Shown here piece after piece: positions 54,318 through 63,110 of a stretch of DNA of 64,000 bases. Under the pieces are notes generated by a model, which searched no databases, was not told where the DNA came from, and was given only the letters and a program-made list of their open reading frames with translations. The stretch comes from Amycolatopsis palatopharyngis (lineage in GTDB: Bacteria > Actinomycetota > Actinomycetes > Mycobacteriales > Pseudonocardiaceae). Made by a program: the position numbers and the translations under genes. Location: NCBI RefSeq assembly GCF_003385185.1, contig NZ_PQHZ01000001.1:186001-250000 (forward strand), written 5' to 3'. The number at the start of each line of letters is the position of its first letter. Position 1 is the stretch's first letter.

Positions 54318-54345
54318 ACAGCACTTATGTAAGTGCTGTTACACT
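54318..54345 (+). promoter_or_regulatory. MarR operator and leaderless promoter
   Basis: A perfect inverted repeat (arm ACAGCACTTA at 54318-54327, centre TG, arm TAAGTGCTGT at 54330-54339) abuts a TACACT -10 hexamer at 54340-54345. The GTG start lies 6 nt later at 54352, so the mRNA is probably leaderless. CTGACA at 54315-54320 may act as the -35, and the operator covers the spacer. Binding of the MarR protein would shut its own promoter. Confidence 0.65.
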
Positions 54346-54351
54346 CCTCTC

Positions 54352-54897
54352 GTGACCACTCCGCACCCCGCTTCCGGCCAGGAGAACCCGCCCGGCACAC
54401 ATGGACCGGACCCCACCGAACACACACACTGGGGCCCGCTGCGCGCGCTGCTCAACTCGCTGGACGACGACATCGCCCGGCTCTACACCGAACGTGGTGT
54501 GCACGGCATCCGGCCGCGGTTCACCATGCCGCTGATCCGCCTCGGACGACGCGGGCCCATGACCATCCGCGAACTGGCCGAATCCCTGAATCTCACTCAC
54601 TCGGCGCTGAGCCAGACCGTCAGCGCGCTGCGGCGCGAGGGATTCGTGAGCACTCGCCCCGGTGCCGACGCACGAACTCGCGAGGTCGAGCTGACCGCGA
54701 GCGGCAGGGATATCGTGCCGTTCCTCGAGGCTGAGTGGCGAGCGACCGAACAGGCAGTCGCCGAGCTGGACGCGGAGATTCCGTACCCCCTGCTCCAGGT
54801 GGTCCGCGACCTGGAGGCCGCGCTCGAACGACGCTCCTTCCACGACCGCATCGCGGGGCGGCTGACCGATACCGGCACCGGGAATCCGTCCACATGA
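54352..54897 (+). CDS. MarR-family transcriptional regulator
   Basis: The product is 181 residues. The winged helix is MTIRELAESLNLTHSALSQTVSALRREGFVSTRPGADARTREVELTASG (about 64-112), flanked by dimerisation helices. The start is GTG, probably leaderless, directly after a 22-bp palindromic operator. It overlaps the MFS gene by ATGA, so repressor and pump are one unit. This is a common self-regulated efflux arrangement. Confidence 0.88.
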   Translation: MTTPHPASGQENPPGTHGPDPTEHTHWGPLRALLNSLDDDIARLYTERGVHGIRPRFTMPLIRLGRRGPMTIRELAESLNLTHSALSQTVSALRREGFVSTRPGADARTREVELTASGRDIVPFLEAEWRATEQAVAELDAEIPYPLLQVVRDLEAALERRSFHDRIAGRLTDTGTGNPST

Positions 54898-56144
54898 GAC
54901 TCGTCGACGGCCTGGTGGACACGAGACCGCTACGTGTCAGCCTCGCCTTCCGTCGTTTGTGGATCGGCAGCACCCTGTCGGCCATCGGAGGCCAGCTCGC
55001 CGTCGTCGCGGTGCTGTCCCAGGTATGGGAACTGACCGGAAACTCCGTCGCGGTGGGCGCCATCGGCCTCGCGCAGGCGATCCCGATGGTGATCTTCGGG
55101 CTCGCCGGCGGAACCCTCGCCGACGCCGTGGACCGCAGGAAACTCGTGCTGCTCACCACGACCGGACAGATACTCGCGGCCAGTCTGCTCGCCGTCCAGG
55201 CACTCACCGGCCTTGCCTCACTGCCGCTCGTCCTCGGGCTCGTCTCGCTCCAGTCGGCCTGCGGCGGGCTTGGCGCTCCCGCCAGGAAGACCTTCGTCGT
55301 GCGCCTGCTGGACGAAAGTCAGGTGGGCGCCGGTATCGCCCTTTCGCACCTCAGCTTCCAGGCCGCGATGCTCGTCGGCCCGGTGATCGCCGGGGTCATC
55401 ATCGCCAACTGGGGTGTCGGCACGTGCTATCTGATCGACGCGGTGCTGTTCGGCGCGGCGCTGTACGCGGTACTGCGACTGCCCTCGATGCGCCCGCTCG
55501 CCGCCGCGGACCGGCCTGGGCTGCGCGCGATCTGGGCAGGCTGGCAGTTCATCGGCAGGCGACCCGTCATCGGTGGCACGTTACTGGCGGACGTGCTGGC
55601 GACGGTCCTTGCCATGCCGATCGCCCTGTTCCCCGCGATCAACGCCGAGCGGTTCGACGGTCGTCCCGAGGTGCTGGGCCTGTTCCTGTCCGCGATCGCC
55701 GTCGGTGGCCTCCTCGCCGGCGCCGCCTCGGGCATGGTGACTCGTTCCCGGCGTCCCGCCGCCGTCATGCTCGCGGCGGCGGGACTGTGGGGCCTCGGGC
55801 TCACCGGATTCGGTTTCGCCCACTCGCTGTGGCTCGCACTCGGCTGCCAGGCCGTGGCGGGCGCGGCCGACACCGTCTCGGTCATCTCCCGAGGGGCGAT
55901 CGTGCAGCTCGCCACTCCCGACACTCACCGGGGAAGGGTGAGTTCGGTCGAGCACATCATCGGAGTCTCCGGGCCCGACCTCGGCAACTTCCGTGGAGGG
56001 CTGGTCGCCGGGATCACCTCCGCCTCCTTCGCGGTCGTCTCCGGCGGACTGCTCTGCGTCGTCGGCGTGGCCGTACTGGCCGCGGCGAACAGGCCACTGC
56101 GCAGGTTCACCCCGTCAGCCGTGCCCGCCGAGCGGTCCGGTTGA
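54894..56144 (+). CDS. MFS efflux transporter regulated with MarR
   Basis: The product is 416 residues with about twelve membrane segments, of the MFS_3/EntS type: FRRLWIGSTLSAIGGQLAVVAVLSQVW, GTLADAVDRRKLVLLTTT. The start ATG overlaps the MarR stop. Its 3' end overlaps the convergent flavin oxidoreductase gene by 30 bp. The exported compound is unknown; the MarR pairing suggests a toxic or signalling metabolite. Confidence 0.86.
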   Translation: MRLVDGLVDTRPLRVSLAFRRLWIGSTLSAIGGQLAVVAVLSQVWELTGNSVAVGAIGLAQAIPMVIFGLAGGTLADAVDRRKLVLLTTTGQILAASLLAVQALTGLASLPLVLGLVSLQSACGGLGAPARKTFVVRLLDESQVGAGIALSHLSFQAAMLVGPVIAGVIIANWGVGTCYLIDAVLFGAALYAVLRLPSMRPLAAADRPGLRAIWAGWQFIGRRPVIGGTLLADVLATVLAMPIALFPAINAERFDGRPEVLGLFLSAIAVGGLLAGAASGMVTRSRRPAAVMLAAAGLWGLGLTGFGFAHSLWLALGCQAVAGAADTVSVISRGAIVQLATPDTHRGRVSSVEHIIGVSGPDLGNFRGGLVAGITSASFAVVSGGLLCVVGVAVLAAANRPLRRFTPSAVPAERSG

Positions 56145-57269
56145 CTCCCTCGCGTTCTGTTCCCGCCAGCGCCGTGTGTTGGCCAGTGTGGCCATCGGCT
56201 GCACCATGCCCGGGTCAAACCGCGTGGGCGGCTCGCCCGCCGCCATTCTGTGCGGCAGTCGCGGATCGGCCAGGGCCGCCCTGCCCAGCGAGAGCAGGTC
56301 GGCGTGCCCCTCGTCGAGCACGCGAGCCGCCTGCTCGACGTCGTGCATACCGCCGTTGGCGATCACCGGCAGGCCGCTGATCTTGCGGGCCAGAGCCGTG
56401 ATTGTCTCCCCGTTGTCCAGCCGGGCCGTGTCGATCCAGTTCCGGCCCTCGCTCGCGATATGGAGGTAGCCGGCGCCCGCCGCCGTCACCGCCGAGAAGA
56501 TGACCTCCGCGTCGTACGCGCCACCCGGCCACCGGTACTCGAAGTCGTTGACCTTGGTCTGGGACAACCGGATGCCGCGCCAGAACTCGCGCGGCACCGC
56601 CTCGGAGATCGCGGCAAGAACCTCGGCGGCGAGCCGCACCCGGTTGTGCACCCCTCCGCCGTAGTCGTCCGTTCGCTGGTTGGTGTAGCCGGTGAGGAAC
56701 TGGTCGAGCAGGTACCCGTTGGCCGCGTGCACCTCAATCCCGTCGAACCCGGCGCGATGGGCGTTGCGAGCGGCGGCGACGAACCCGGCGACGACCTGCG
56801 CGATCTCGGCCCTGGTCAGCTCCCTGGGCACCGGCCACGGGCCGGACCCGCCGTAGTCCGGCATCATCTCCCCCCGCGGCCGGACCGCCGAGGGGCCCGC
56901 CGTCTCGGAAAGATGGTGGTTGCCCTGCGACAACGCGCCAGCGTGCATCAACTGGGCCACGATGCGACCACCGGCACGGTGGACCCCCTCGGTCACCTTC
57001 CGCCACCCCTCGACGTGTGCGTCGGTGACCAGACCCGGCTGGTTGGCGTAGCCCTGGCTGTGACGGTCGTCGGTGTAGGTGCCCTCGGTGATCACCAGGG
57101 CGAAGCCACCGCGGGCGAAGGATTCGTAGTACTCGGCCATCGCCTCGGTCGGCACGCCGTCCTTGGTCGCCGACACACGAGTCATCGGCGCGACCGCGAG
57201 ACGGTTGGCCAGCTCGGTGTCCTGTATCGATGCCCGCCGCAGAGCGGGATGTGCGCTGGGTGTGGTCAT
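56115..57269 (-). CDS. NADH:flavin oxidoreductase (Old Yellow Enzyme family)
   Basis: The product is 384 residues. It has FMN-barrel features: NRLAVAPMTRVSA, LMHAGA, HAANGYLLDQFL with the substrate-binding His, and GRAALADP near the end. It reduces activated alkenes or dienoyl compounds with NAD(P)H. The ATG overlaps the stop of the DUF1989 gene upstream (ATGA), so the two are coupled. The tail overlaps the MFS gene on the other strand. Confidence 0.86.
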   Translation of the reverse strand: MTTPSAHPALRRASIQDTELANRLAVAPMTRVSATKDGVPTEAMAEYYESFARGGFALVITEGTYTDDRHSQGYANQPGLVTDAHVEGWRKVTEGVHRAGGRIVAQLMHAGALSQGNHHLSETAGPSAVRPRGEMMPDYGGSGPWPVPRELTRAEIAQVVAGFVAAARNAHRAGFDGIEVHAANGYLLDQFLTGYTNQRTDDYGGGVHNRVRLAAEVLAAISEAVPREFWRGIRLSQTKVNDFEYRWPGGAYDAEVIFSAVTAAGAGYLHIASEGRNWIDTARLDNGETITALARKISGLPVIANGGMHDVEQAARVLDEGHADLLSLGRAALADPRLPHRMAAGEPPTRFDPGMVQPMATLANTRRWREQNARESTGPLGGHG

Positions 57270-57886
57270 GACCGGGCAGGTCCTTCCAGGTCGAGGAGGA
57301 GGGGTTTGGGGGTGCCGCAGTTGATGTCGACGAGGTCCTGGGGACAGGCCGAGACGACCACGACACAGTCCCGTACCGCTTCGAAGGTGATGCTCGCGCC
57401 CGCCGCGGCGGGCGAGCGCCGCCAGGAGAGTCCGCCGTCCTGGTCCACGGGAATGTCCATGAAGACGTTCACCGGCTGGGGAACGACGTCGATCTCCCTG
57501 CCGTGCGTCTCCGCCGCGAGCCGCAGGTTCTGCGCACACGAAGCGTGCGGGCCCGAGACTCCCAACCCCCGGTACCGTGCGGGGTCACATGCCGGAATCA
57601 GCATGTCATGCCTGCCGGGAGAGGTGTCCTCGAGCAACGTCAAGACCGGCTCGCGCCGGTCGGTGACGAACTGCTCCCCCACAGCGGGAAACAACCGGTT
57701 CACATGCGCCCTGGTGTGCGCGGCGGACAGATGCTCGGCGAGATCGTCGCCGGTGAAGGCGAAAAGATCGCCGACCTGGCCTCCGGTCTCCGTCGTGACC
57801 CGTAGGTGTTGTCCTGCCGCGACACGAACGGCGGACGCCTCCCGTGCGGCTATCTCAATCCGCTCGATCAAAGAGTTCAGCTGCAT
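57266..57886 (-). CDS. DUF1989 (urea-carboxylase-associated) family protein
   Basis: The product is 206 residues. DUF1989 hallmarks are QHLRVTTETGGQVGDLFAF, SAAHTRAHVNRLFP, LIPACDPARY, PQPVNVFMDIPVDQDGGLSW, VVVVSACPQDLVDINCG. Family members include carboxyguanidine deiminase subunits and aminomethyltransferase-like proteins linked to urea or guanidine use. Here it pairs with an Old Yellow Enzyme and lies beside PucR, an NCS1 permease and an amidase. Nitrogen-compound catabolism is likely, with substrate unknown. No urea or guanidine carboxylase is in the window. Confidence 0.82.
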   Translation of the reverse strand: MQLNSLIERIEIAAREASAVRVAAGQHLRVTTETGGQVGDLFAFTGDDLAEHLSAAHTRAHVNRLFPAVGEQFVTDRREPVLTLLEDTSPGRHDMLIPACDPARYRGLGVSGPHASCAQNLRLAAETHGREIDVVPQPVNVFMDIPVDQDGGLSWRRSPAAAGASITFEAVRDCVVVVSACPQDLVDINCGTPKPLLLDLEGPARS

Positions 57887-57974
57887 GCCTTCAGTCCAGC
57901 ACCGGGACCTCGCATTCTCGATGGAGATATCTCCAGCATTTCAGAAAGCCGCGCAATGATCATCCAATCGATGA

Positions 57975-59558
57975 TCAGCGCTGTCCCACCAGCGCATCGG
58001 CCTCGATCGCGAGGAAGACGTCGACCCGGCCCTCTGTGGTGGTGACGTCGTTGCCGGTCAGCTCGGCGACCTTGGCCAAGCGGTTACGCAAAGTGTTGAC
58101 GTGGATGAACAACTCCGCCGCGGTCGCCGCCCAATGACCGTCGTGCTCCAGGAACGTGCGCACTGTCGCCTCCAGCTGCGAGCCGCGGTTGCCGTCGTGC
58201 CTGCGCAGCGGCCCCAGCACACCATCGGCGAACCGCCTGCGCACGTCGTCGTCCTGCGCGCCGAGCAGGAGCCGGTGGGAGGACAGTTCGCTGAAGTTCG
58301 CCGCGCGGCGCCCGCTCGCCCGGCGGAGCACCAGGCAGGCGTCGCGTGCCTGCCGCAGCGACGTCCGCAGGTCTCTGGAGTTCTCGGCGATCCCGCCGAC
58401 TCCGATCACGACCTCACCGGAAATGTCCTCCTCGCCGGTGGCGTCGGCGATCCGCCTCGCGAGCGTCGTCGCGGCGTCCGCGTGCTCGTGCCAGGGGAAG
58501 ATCGCAACGGTGTCCTGGCTGCCGCCGATCACGACGGCCGGAATCCCCTCCGCGGCCAGGGAGTCGCCGATCAGGTTCCCCAGCGCCCCGTCGCTCGCCA
58601 CCTCCGCGCCCCGCAGTGCGCCCGCGGCGACGACCAGCGGCCCGTCGGGTCGTACTCCGAAGGCCTCCAGCCTGCTCGCGACCTCGCCTGCCGCGCGACT
58701 GCCGGAGAGGATCATCTCCAGGAGTTCGTGGGCGAAGCGGGCCTCGATGGCCCGCATCAACTCGGTCCGGGCGACCTCGAGACTGAGATAGTGTGCGGCC
58801 TGGGTCAGCGCCTCGCGCTCGGCCTCGTGAAGCTTCTCGAGCGGGCGCAGGCAGACCAGCGCCGCGTCGGCCCCACCCAATGTGTTGACCAGGAACAACC
58901 CGGCCCTGCCTGACGGACCGAGGTCCAACTCCAGCGGCGGCGGGTGCCGCTTGAGTCCTTCCGCTACGCACCTGGCGTCCTCGGCGGTCGGCCGCACACC
59001 ATCGGCGGCGAGCACCCTGGCCATCCGGTCGATCACCACGAGCGGCACGCGGTGCTCCTTGCGCAGCACCTTGAGGACGCCCGTCGCTCCCGCGCCGCGG
59101 GAAATGGCGGCCGCGAGGTCGTTGCCACGGCGCACCGTGTCCACCAGCACCCGCTGTCGCTGTTCCGCGAGCTGGGCGGCGGCCTGCCTGGTGACCTCGG
59201 TGAACGGGACGGCTACCGCGAGCTCGACAAGTGGCAGGCCCGCAGCCGCGCAGGCCTCGACGAGATCCGGCGGGGTCACCGGGGTCGAATCGAGCAGGCC
59301 GAACACGATGCCCGCACCGTCCGCCCGCGCCACGTTGGACACGAATTCGGCCGCGTTCGCCCCGTCGTGCCAGAGGCCGTTGGTGAGCACCAGTTCCCGG
59401 TCCTGAACGTATCCGGAGGGATCGAGCAGCTCCGTGTTGTGCAGCCAGCGCAGCGGCATGTCCAGCGGATCGGATCCGGCGGACTCCTCCTCCGCGCCCG
59501 AAACGAGCACGCGGAGTCCGAGCGAGCGGACTTTCACCAGAGACCTGATCGTCAGCAC
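57975..59558 (-). CDS. PucR-family transcriptional regulator
   Basis: The product is 527 residues. An N-terminal PucR sensor region (about 1-125: LTIRSLVKVRSLGLRVLVSG) precedes a GGDEF-like/CdaR middle (about 290-410). The C-terminal PucR helix-turn-helix follows: TVRTFLEHDGHWAATAAELFIHVNTLRNRLAKVAELTG. PucR regulators control purine, amino-acid and other nitrogen catabolism. It is divergent from the permease-amidase operon (123-nt gap) and upstream of the DUF1989 gene (88 nt), so it can control both arms. Confidence 0.9.
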   Translation of the reverse strand: MLTIRSLVKVRSLGLRVLVSGAEEESAGSDPLDMPLRWLHNTELLDPSGYVQDRELVLTNGLWHDGANAAEFVSNVARADGAGIVFGLLDSTPVTPPDLVEACAAAGLPLVELAVAVPFTEVTRQAAAQLAEQRQRVLVDTVRRGNDLAAAISRGAGATGVLKVLRKEHRVPLVVIDRMARVLAADGVRPTAEDARCVAEGLKRHPPPLELDLGPSGRAGLFLVNTLGGADAALVCLRPLEKLHEAEREALTQAAHYLSLEVARTELMRAIEARFAHELLEMILSGSRAAGEVASRLEAFGVRPDGPLVVAAGALRGAEVASDGALGNLIGDSLAAEGIPAVVIGGSQDTVAIFPWHEHADAATTLARRIADATGEEDISGEVVIGVGGIAENSRDLRTSLRQARDACLVLRRASGRRAANFSELSSHRLLLGAQDDDVRRRFADGVLGPLRRHDGNRGSQLEATVRTFLEHDGHWAATAAELFIHVNTLRNRLAKVAELTGNDVTTTEGRVDVFLAIEADALVGQR

Positions 59559-59681
59559 GGTGTAGATACAACCAGTTGGTCTCGGTTTTCCCTAGAGATA
59601 GCTCCCTAGCGTGCGATCGAGTGTGCTGGTGCCCTTGTCCGCACCTGCTTCGCCAGTCATCCCACAGCACGGAGGTACGAG

Positions 59682-61022
59682 ATGCCCAGACTCGGGGCAC
59701 GACGTGACGCGGTCGCGCAGACGGTGGTCGCCGACGACTACCCGCTGACCGAGGTACCGCGCAGCGCCCGACGGGGCCTGCTCTCCCTGACCACCGTCCT
59801 GCTCGGTTTCGTGTTCTTCACCCCGACCATGCTCGCGGGGGCACAGGTCGCAACGGCGTTCCGGCCGGGAACACTGCTCACGGTCCTGCTGACCGGCAGC
59901 GTCATCCTCGGGACCTACGTCGCGGTACTCGCGGTCATCGGCGCCCGCACCGGGCTCACCACTGTGCTGCTCGCGCGCTACACCCTCGGCAGCGGTGGCT
60001 CGAAGTGGGCGGACCTCCTGCTCGGCGGTACCCAGGTGTGCTGGTACGCGGTGACCGCCGCCTTCCTCAGTGAGCTGATCGTGCAGGCCTTCGGCTGGCA
60101 CGGCTTCGAGTGGCTGGTCATCATCGCCGGCTCAGCGCTCACCGGTCTCACCGCCTATATCGGGTATCGCGGAATCGAGATCCTCAGTGCCGTTTCGGTC
60201 CCGCTCATGTTCGTCCTGTGCTGCTGGGTCGTCATCAAAGCGACCGACGAGGTGGGGGGCATCAGCGGCTTCGGCGACATCGACCCGGTCACGACCCTGC
60301 CGTGGGCCACGGCCGTCACCATCGTGGTCGGCACCTTTGTCAGCGGTGGGACACAAACGCCCAACTGGAGTCGCTTCGCCCGCCTGCCCCGGCAGGCGTT
60401 CATCGCGGCTTTCGGCTCGTTCTTCGTCGCCAACCTGCTGATGCTGGTGTTCGGCGCGGTCGGCGCGCTGGCGTTCGCCGAGGGTGACTTCGTGTCCGTG
60501 CTGCTCAGGCTCAACCTCACCGTGGCCGCGGTCATCCTGCTCACGCTCAACGTGTGGACCACTCAGGACAACGCGGCGTACGCGTTCGGTCTGGCCGGCG
60601 CGGAACTCACCGGGGTTCGCGGCAAACGTCCGTTCGTCGTCGGTGGGATCGCGATCGCCGTGGTACTCGCCCTCTCCGGCATCTACGAGGCGCTTCCGCA
60701 ATACCTGATCCTGCTGGGGGTTTTGATTCCGCCACTGGGCGGGACGATCATCGGCGACTACGTGTTCGTGTGGCGTGGTGCGCTGCCACCGGTGGACCGG
60801 ACCCGATTCGTGCGGTTCCGCTGGACCTGTGTCGCGGCCTACGCGACCGGAACCAGCGTCGCGTTCGTCAGTGACCAGCTGGCGGTCGGACTGCCACCTG
60901 TCCAAGGCATTCTCGCAGCGGTGCTCGCGGTGCCGCTGTTCGAGTCGCTGGCCCGGCGCGCTGGATGGCACCACAACCACACCGTGCTCGCCCCGGGTGA
61001 ACCCGCGACGGCACCGGCGTGA
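59682..61022 (+). CDS. NCS1-family nucleobase permease (cytosine permease-like)
   Basis: The product is 446 residues with about twelve membrane segments. NCS1/CodB features: an N-terminal DDYPLTEVPRSAR, GAQVATAFRPG, LLLGGTQVCWYAVTAAFL, GGTQTPNWSRFAR and TLNVWTTQDNAAYAFG. It imports nucleobases or related rings. Its stop overlaps the GTG start of the amidase, so import and hydrolysis are coupled. Confidence 0.88.
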   Translation: MPRLGARRDAVAQTVVADDYPLTEVPRSARRGLLSLTTVLLGFVFFTPTMLAGAQVATAFRPGTLLTVLLTGSVILGTYVAVLAVIGARTGLTTVLLARYTLGSGGSKWADLLLGGTQVCWYAVTAAFLSELIVQAFGWHGFEWLVIIAGSALTGLTAYIGYRGIEILSAVSVPLMFVLCCWVVIKATDEVGGISGFGDIDPVTTLPWATAVTIVVGTFVSGGTQTPNWSRFARLPRQAFIAAFGSFFVANLLMLVFGAVGALAFAEGDFVSVLLRLNLTVAAVILLTLNVWTTQDNAAYAFGLAGAELTGVRGKRPFVVGGIAIAVVLALSGIYEALPQYLILLGVLIPPLGGTIIGDYVFVWRGALPPVDRTRFVRFRWTCVAAYATGTSVAFVSDQLAVGLPPVQGILAAVLAVPLFESLARRAGWHHNHTVLAPGEPATAPA

Positions 61023-62371
61023 GTGACGACGAACTCCGGCGGCTGGTGGCGGAGCTGGGTGCGGTGCGCACGGCCCACGCCTTCCGCGAGGGCAGGCTGG
61101 ATCCGGTTGAGGTGTGCCGTGCACTCGCCAAGGCGGCAGGAAAGGCGGACGCCGCGCACACATTCATCACTACGACAACGCAACGAGCTCTTCATGAGGC
61201 GGCGGCGAGCCGGGACCGGTACCGCGCCGGACGGGCACGTGGCGATCTTGACGGGGTTTCCGTGGCCTGGAAGGACCTCTTCGACGTCGCGGGGACCCCC
61301 ACCACCGCGGGCTCGGCGACGCGCGCGGACGCCCCGGCCGCCACGACCGACGCTGCCATCGTCCGGACCCTCACCGAAGCCGGCATGGTCTGCCTCGGTA
61401 AGACGAATCTCAGCGAGTTCGCGTTCTCCGGGCTCGGGATCAATCGCTGGTTCGGCACGCCGGCCAACCCACTCGATCCGGCCAGGTTGCCCGGCGGCTC
61501 GTCCTCGGGCTCGGCCGTCGCGGTGGCCTTGGGCCTGACGCCGCTGGCGATCGGCACGGACACCTCCGGCTCGGTCCGAGTGCCCGCCGCGTTCTGCGGG
61601 CTGGTCGGTTTCAAGGCCAGTACAGGACGCTACGACACGAGCGGAATGATTCCACTCGCGCCCACTCTGGACAGTGTGGGCGTCTTGGCCCGGCAGGTGG
61701 CCGACGTCCTCGCCATCGACACGGTCCTTTCGGGAACGTCGCATGTGGATGCATCCGCCGCTGGACCACCGCATGTCGTCGTGCCGACCGGCGAGCTCGT
61801 CGAGGATTGCGCGCCCACGGTCGCCGCCGCGTTCACCGAGGCTGTCAGGTGTCTCACGGCAGCTGGATTCAGCGTGCGGAAGCGGAGGCTGGCGAGTCTG
61901 GAGCGGGCACAACGGCTGATGGACGACCACGGCACGCTCGTCGTGGCCGAGGCTTACGAACGGTACGGGCATCTGCTCACCGAGCCGCCGGCCCGCGGCG
62001 TCGACCCGGCAGTGCTGCGCAGGCTCGCGACATCAGAACCGGGAGGCGCGAGCAAGACGATCCTGCGTCGCGAGCTACCGGCCCTTCGAGAGCAGGTCCG
62101 GTCCGAACTGGATGGTGCACTGCTCGGGTTCCCCACGGTTCGCGATCCCGCGCCAGTACTGACTCCGCTGCTCGCTGACGAGCACAGCTACGACGCGGCG
62201 AACCGGCGGGTCCTGCGGAACACCATGCTCACCAGCTACCTCGGCATGCCCGGTGTCTCACTGCCCTTCGGGCACGGAAACGTGCTGCTGTCCGCGCCCG
62301 CGGGAGCCGATACCGAAGTACTGGCGGCAGCCCGCGAGGTCGAGGCGGTCCTACTCCGGGCACGGCACTGA
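61019..62371 (+). CDS. Amidase (amidase-signature family)
   Basis: The product is 450 residues. The Ser-cisSer-Lys triad is complete: K85 (AWKDLFDV), S161 (PGGSSSGSA) and S185 (GTDTSGSVRVPA). The start is GTG overlapping the permease stop. The family cleaves linear and cyclic amides. With an NCS1 permease and PucR this suggests breakdown of an imported N-heterocycle product such as a ureide; the substrate is inferred only. Confidence 0.88.
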   Translation: MSDDELRRLVAELGAVRTAHAFREGRLDPVEVCRALAKAAGKADAAHTFITTTTQRALHEAAASRDRYRAGRARGDLDGVSVAWKDLFDVAGTPTTAGSATRADAPAATTDAAIVRTLTEAGMVCLGKTNLSEFAFSGLGINRWFGTPANPLDPARLPGGSSSGSAVAVALGLTPLAIGTDTSGSVRVPAAFCGLVGFKASTGRYDTSGMIPLAPTLDSVGVLARQVADVLAIDTVLSGTSHVDASAAGPPHVVVPTGELVEDCAPTVAAAFTEAVRCLTAAGFSVRKRRLASLERAQRLMDDHGTLVVAEAYERYGHLLTEPPARGVDPAVLRRLATSEPGGASKTILRRELPALREQVRSELDGALLGFPTVRDPAPVLTPLLADEHSYDAANRRVLRNTMLTSYLGMPGVSLPFGHGNVLLSAPAGADTEVLAAAREVEAVLLRARH

Positions 62372-62390
62372 CCTGCCACCGCCGTCGCGG

Positions 62391-62918
62391 TCACGGCCGC
62401 CGGTCCACGAACTCGTCGGCAAGCAGATCCATGAGCAGCCCGTCGTGCCAGGTTCCGTCCAGTGCGCGTTCGTAACGCCGCAGGACGCCCACCGGACGGA
62501 ATCCTGCCTTTTCGTAGCAGCGGATCGCCGCCGCGTTGTCCGCGGCCGGATCGATGGTCAAGCGGTGATATCCGTGCTCGTTGATCAGGAATCTGACGAG
62601 CGTGCGCACGGCATCGGTACCCACTCCGCGTCCGTGCAGTGCCGGATCGACGAAGATGTCCACATTCGCGTGCCGGTAGTCCGGTTCGTCCTCCGAGCCC
62701 CACTGGATCGCACCGGCCACCTGGTCCTGGTAAACGATCACGAAGGTCTGGATGTCGGGATCCGCGAGATCCTGCGCGACCGAGGCCGCCATGTCTTCGC
62801 CGTCGCCACGCCACCGCTCAAGTACCGCGGGAGTGAGCCGGATCTTGACCAGTGCGGGAATGTCCGCATCGGTCGCCGGGCGCAGGTTCACCGCGATTCC
62901 GCGCAGGTTTGTCGTCAC
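62391..62918 (-). CDS. GNAT acetyltransferase, AAC(6')-like
   Basis: The product is 175 residues. GNAT fold: VNLRPATDADIPAL, the acetyl-CoA loop HGRGVGTDAVRTLVRFL, and IDPAADNAAAIRCYEKAGFRPVGVLR near the end. The arrangement resembles aminoglycoside 6'-acetyltransferases (AacA4/RimJ-like group), but many are not resistance enzymes. The start is GTG at 62918; an internal GTG is possible. It converges with the amidase gene 19 nt away. Substrate unknown. Confidence 0.82.
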   Translation of the reverse strand: MTTNLRGIAVNLRPATDADIPALVKIRLTPAVLERWRGDGEDMAASVAQDLADPDIQTFVIVYQDQVAGAIQWGSEDEPDYRHANVDIFVDPALHGRGVGTDAVRTLVRFLINEHGYHRLTIDPAADNAAAIRCYEKAGFRPVGVLRRYERALDGTWHDGLLMDLLADEFVDRRP

Positions 62919-63110
62919 GGTGCCAAATTACGCCGGCGCCCGGGAAGTGGCGACGGATTTACTACGGGAACGAACAGAGCGCCGCCGTATAGGACGTTAT
63001 ACACAGTTGGGCTCGTTCGAGGTCGCTCGCGGAGTTGGCGCCGGTCAACCGTCCTCGGCGTAGAATTCGTGCTGTGATGACCATGCGACCGTCCGTCGCC
63101 CGGTAGCCAG

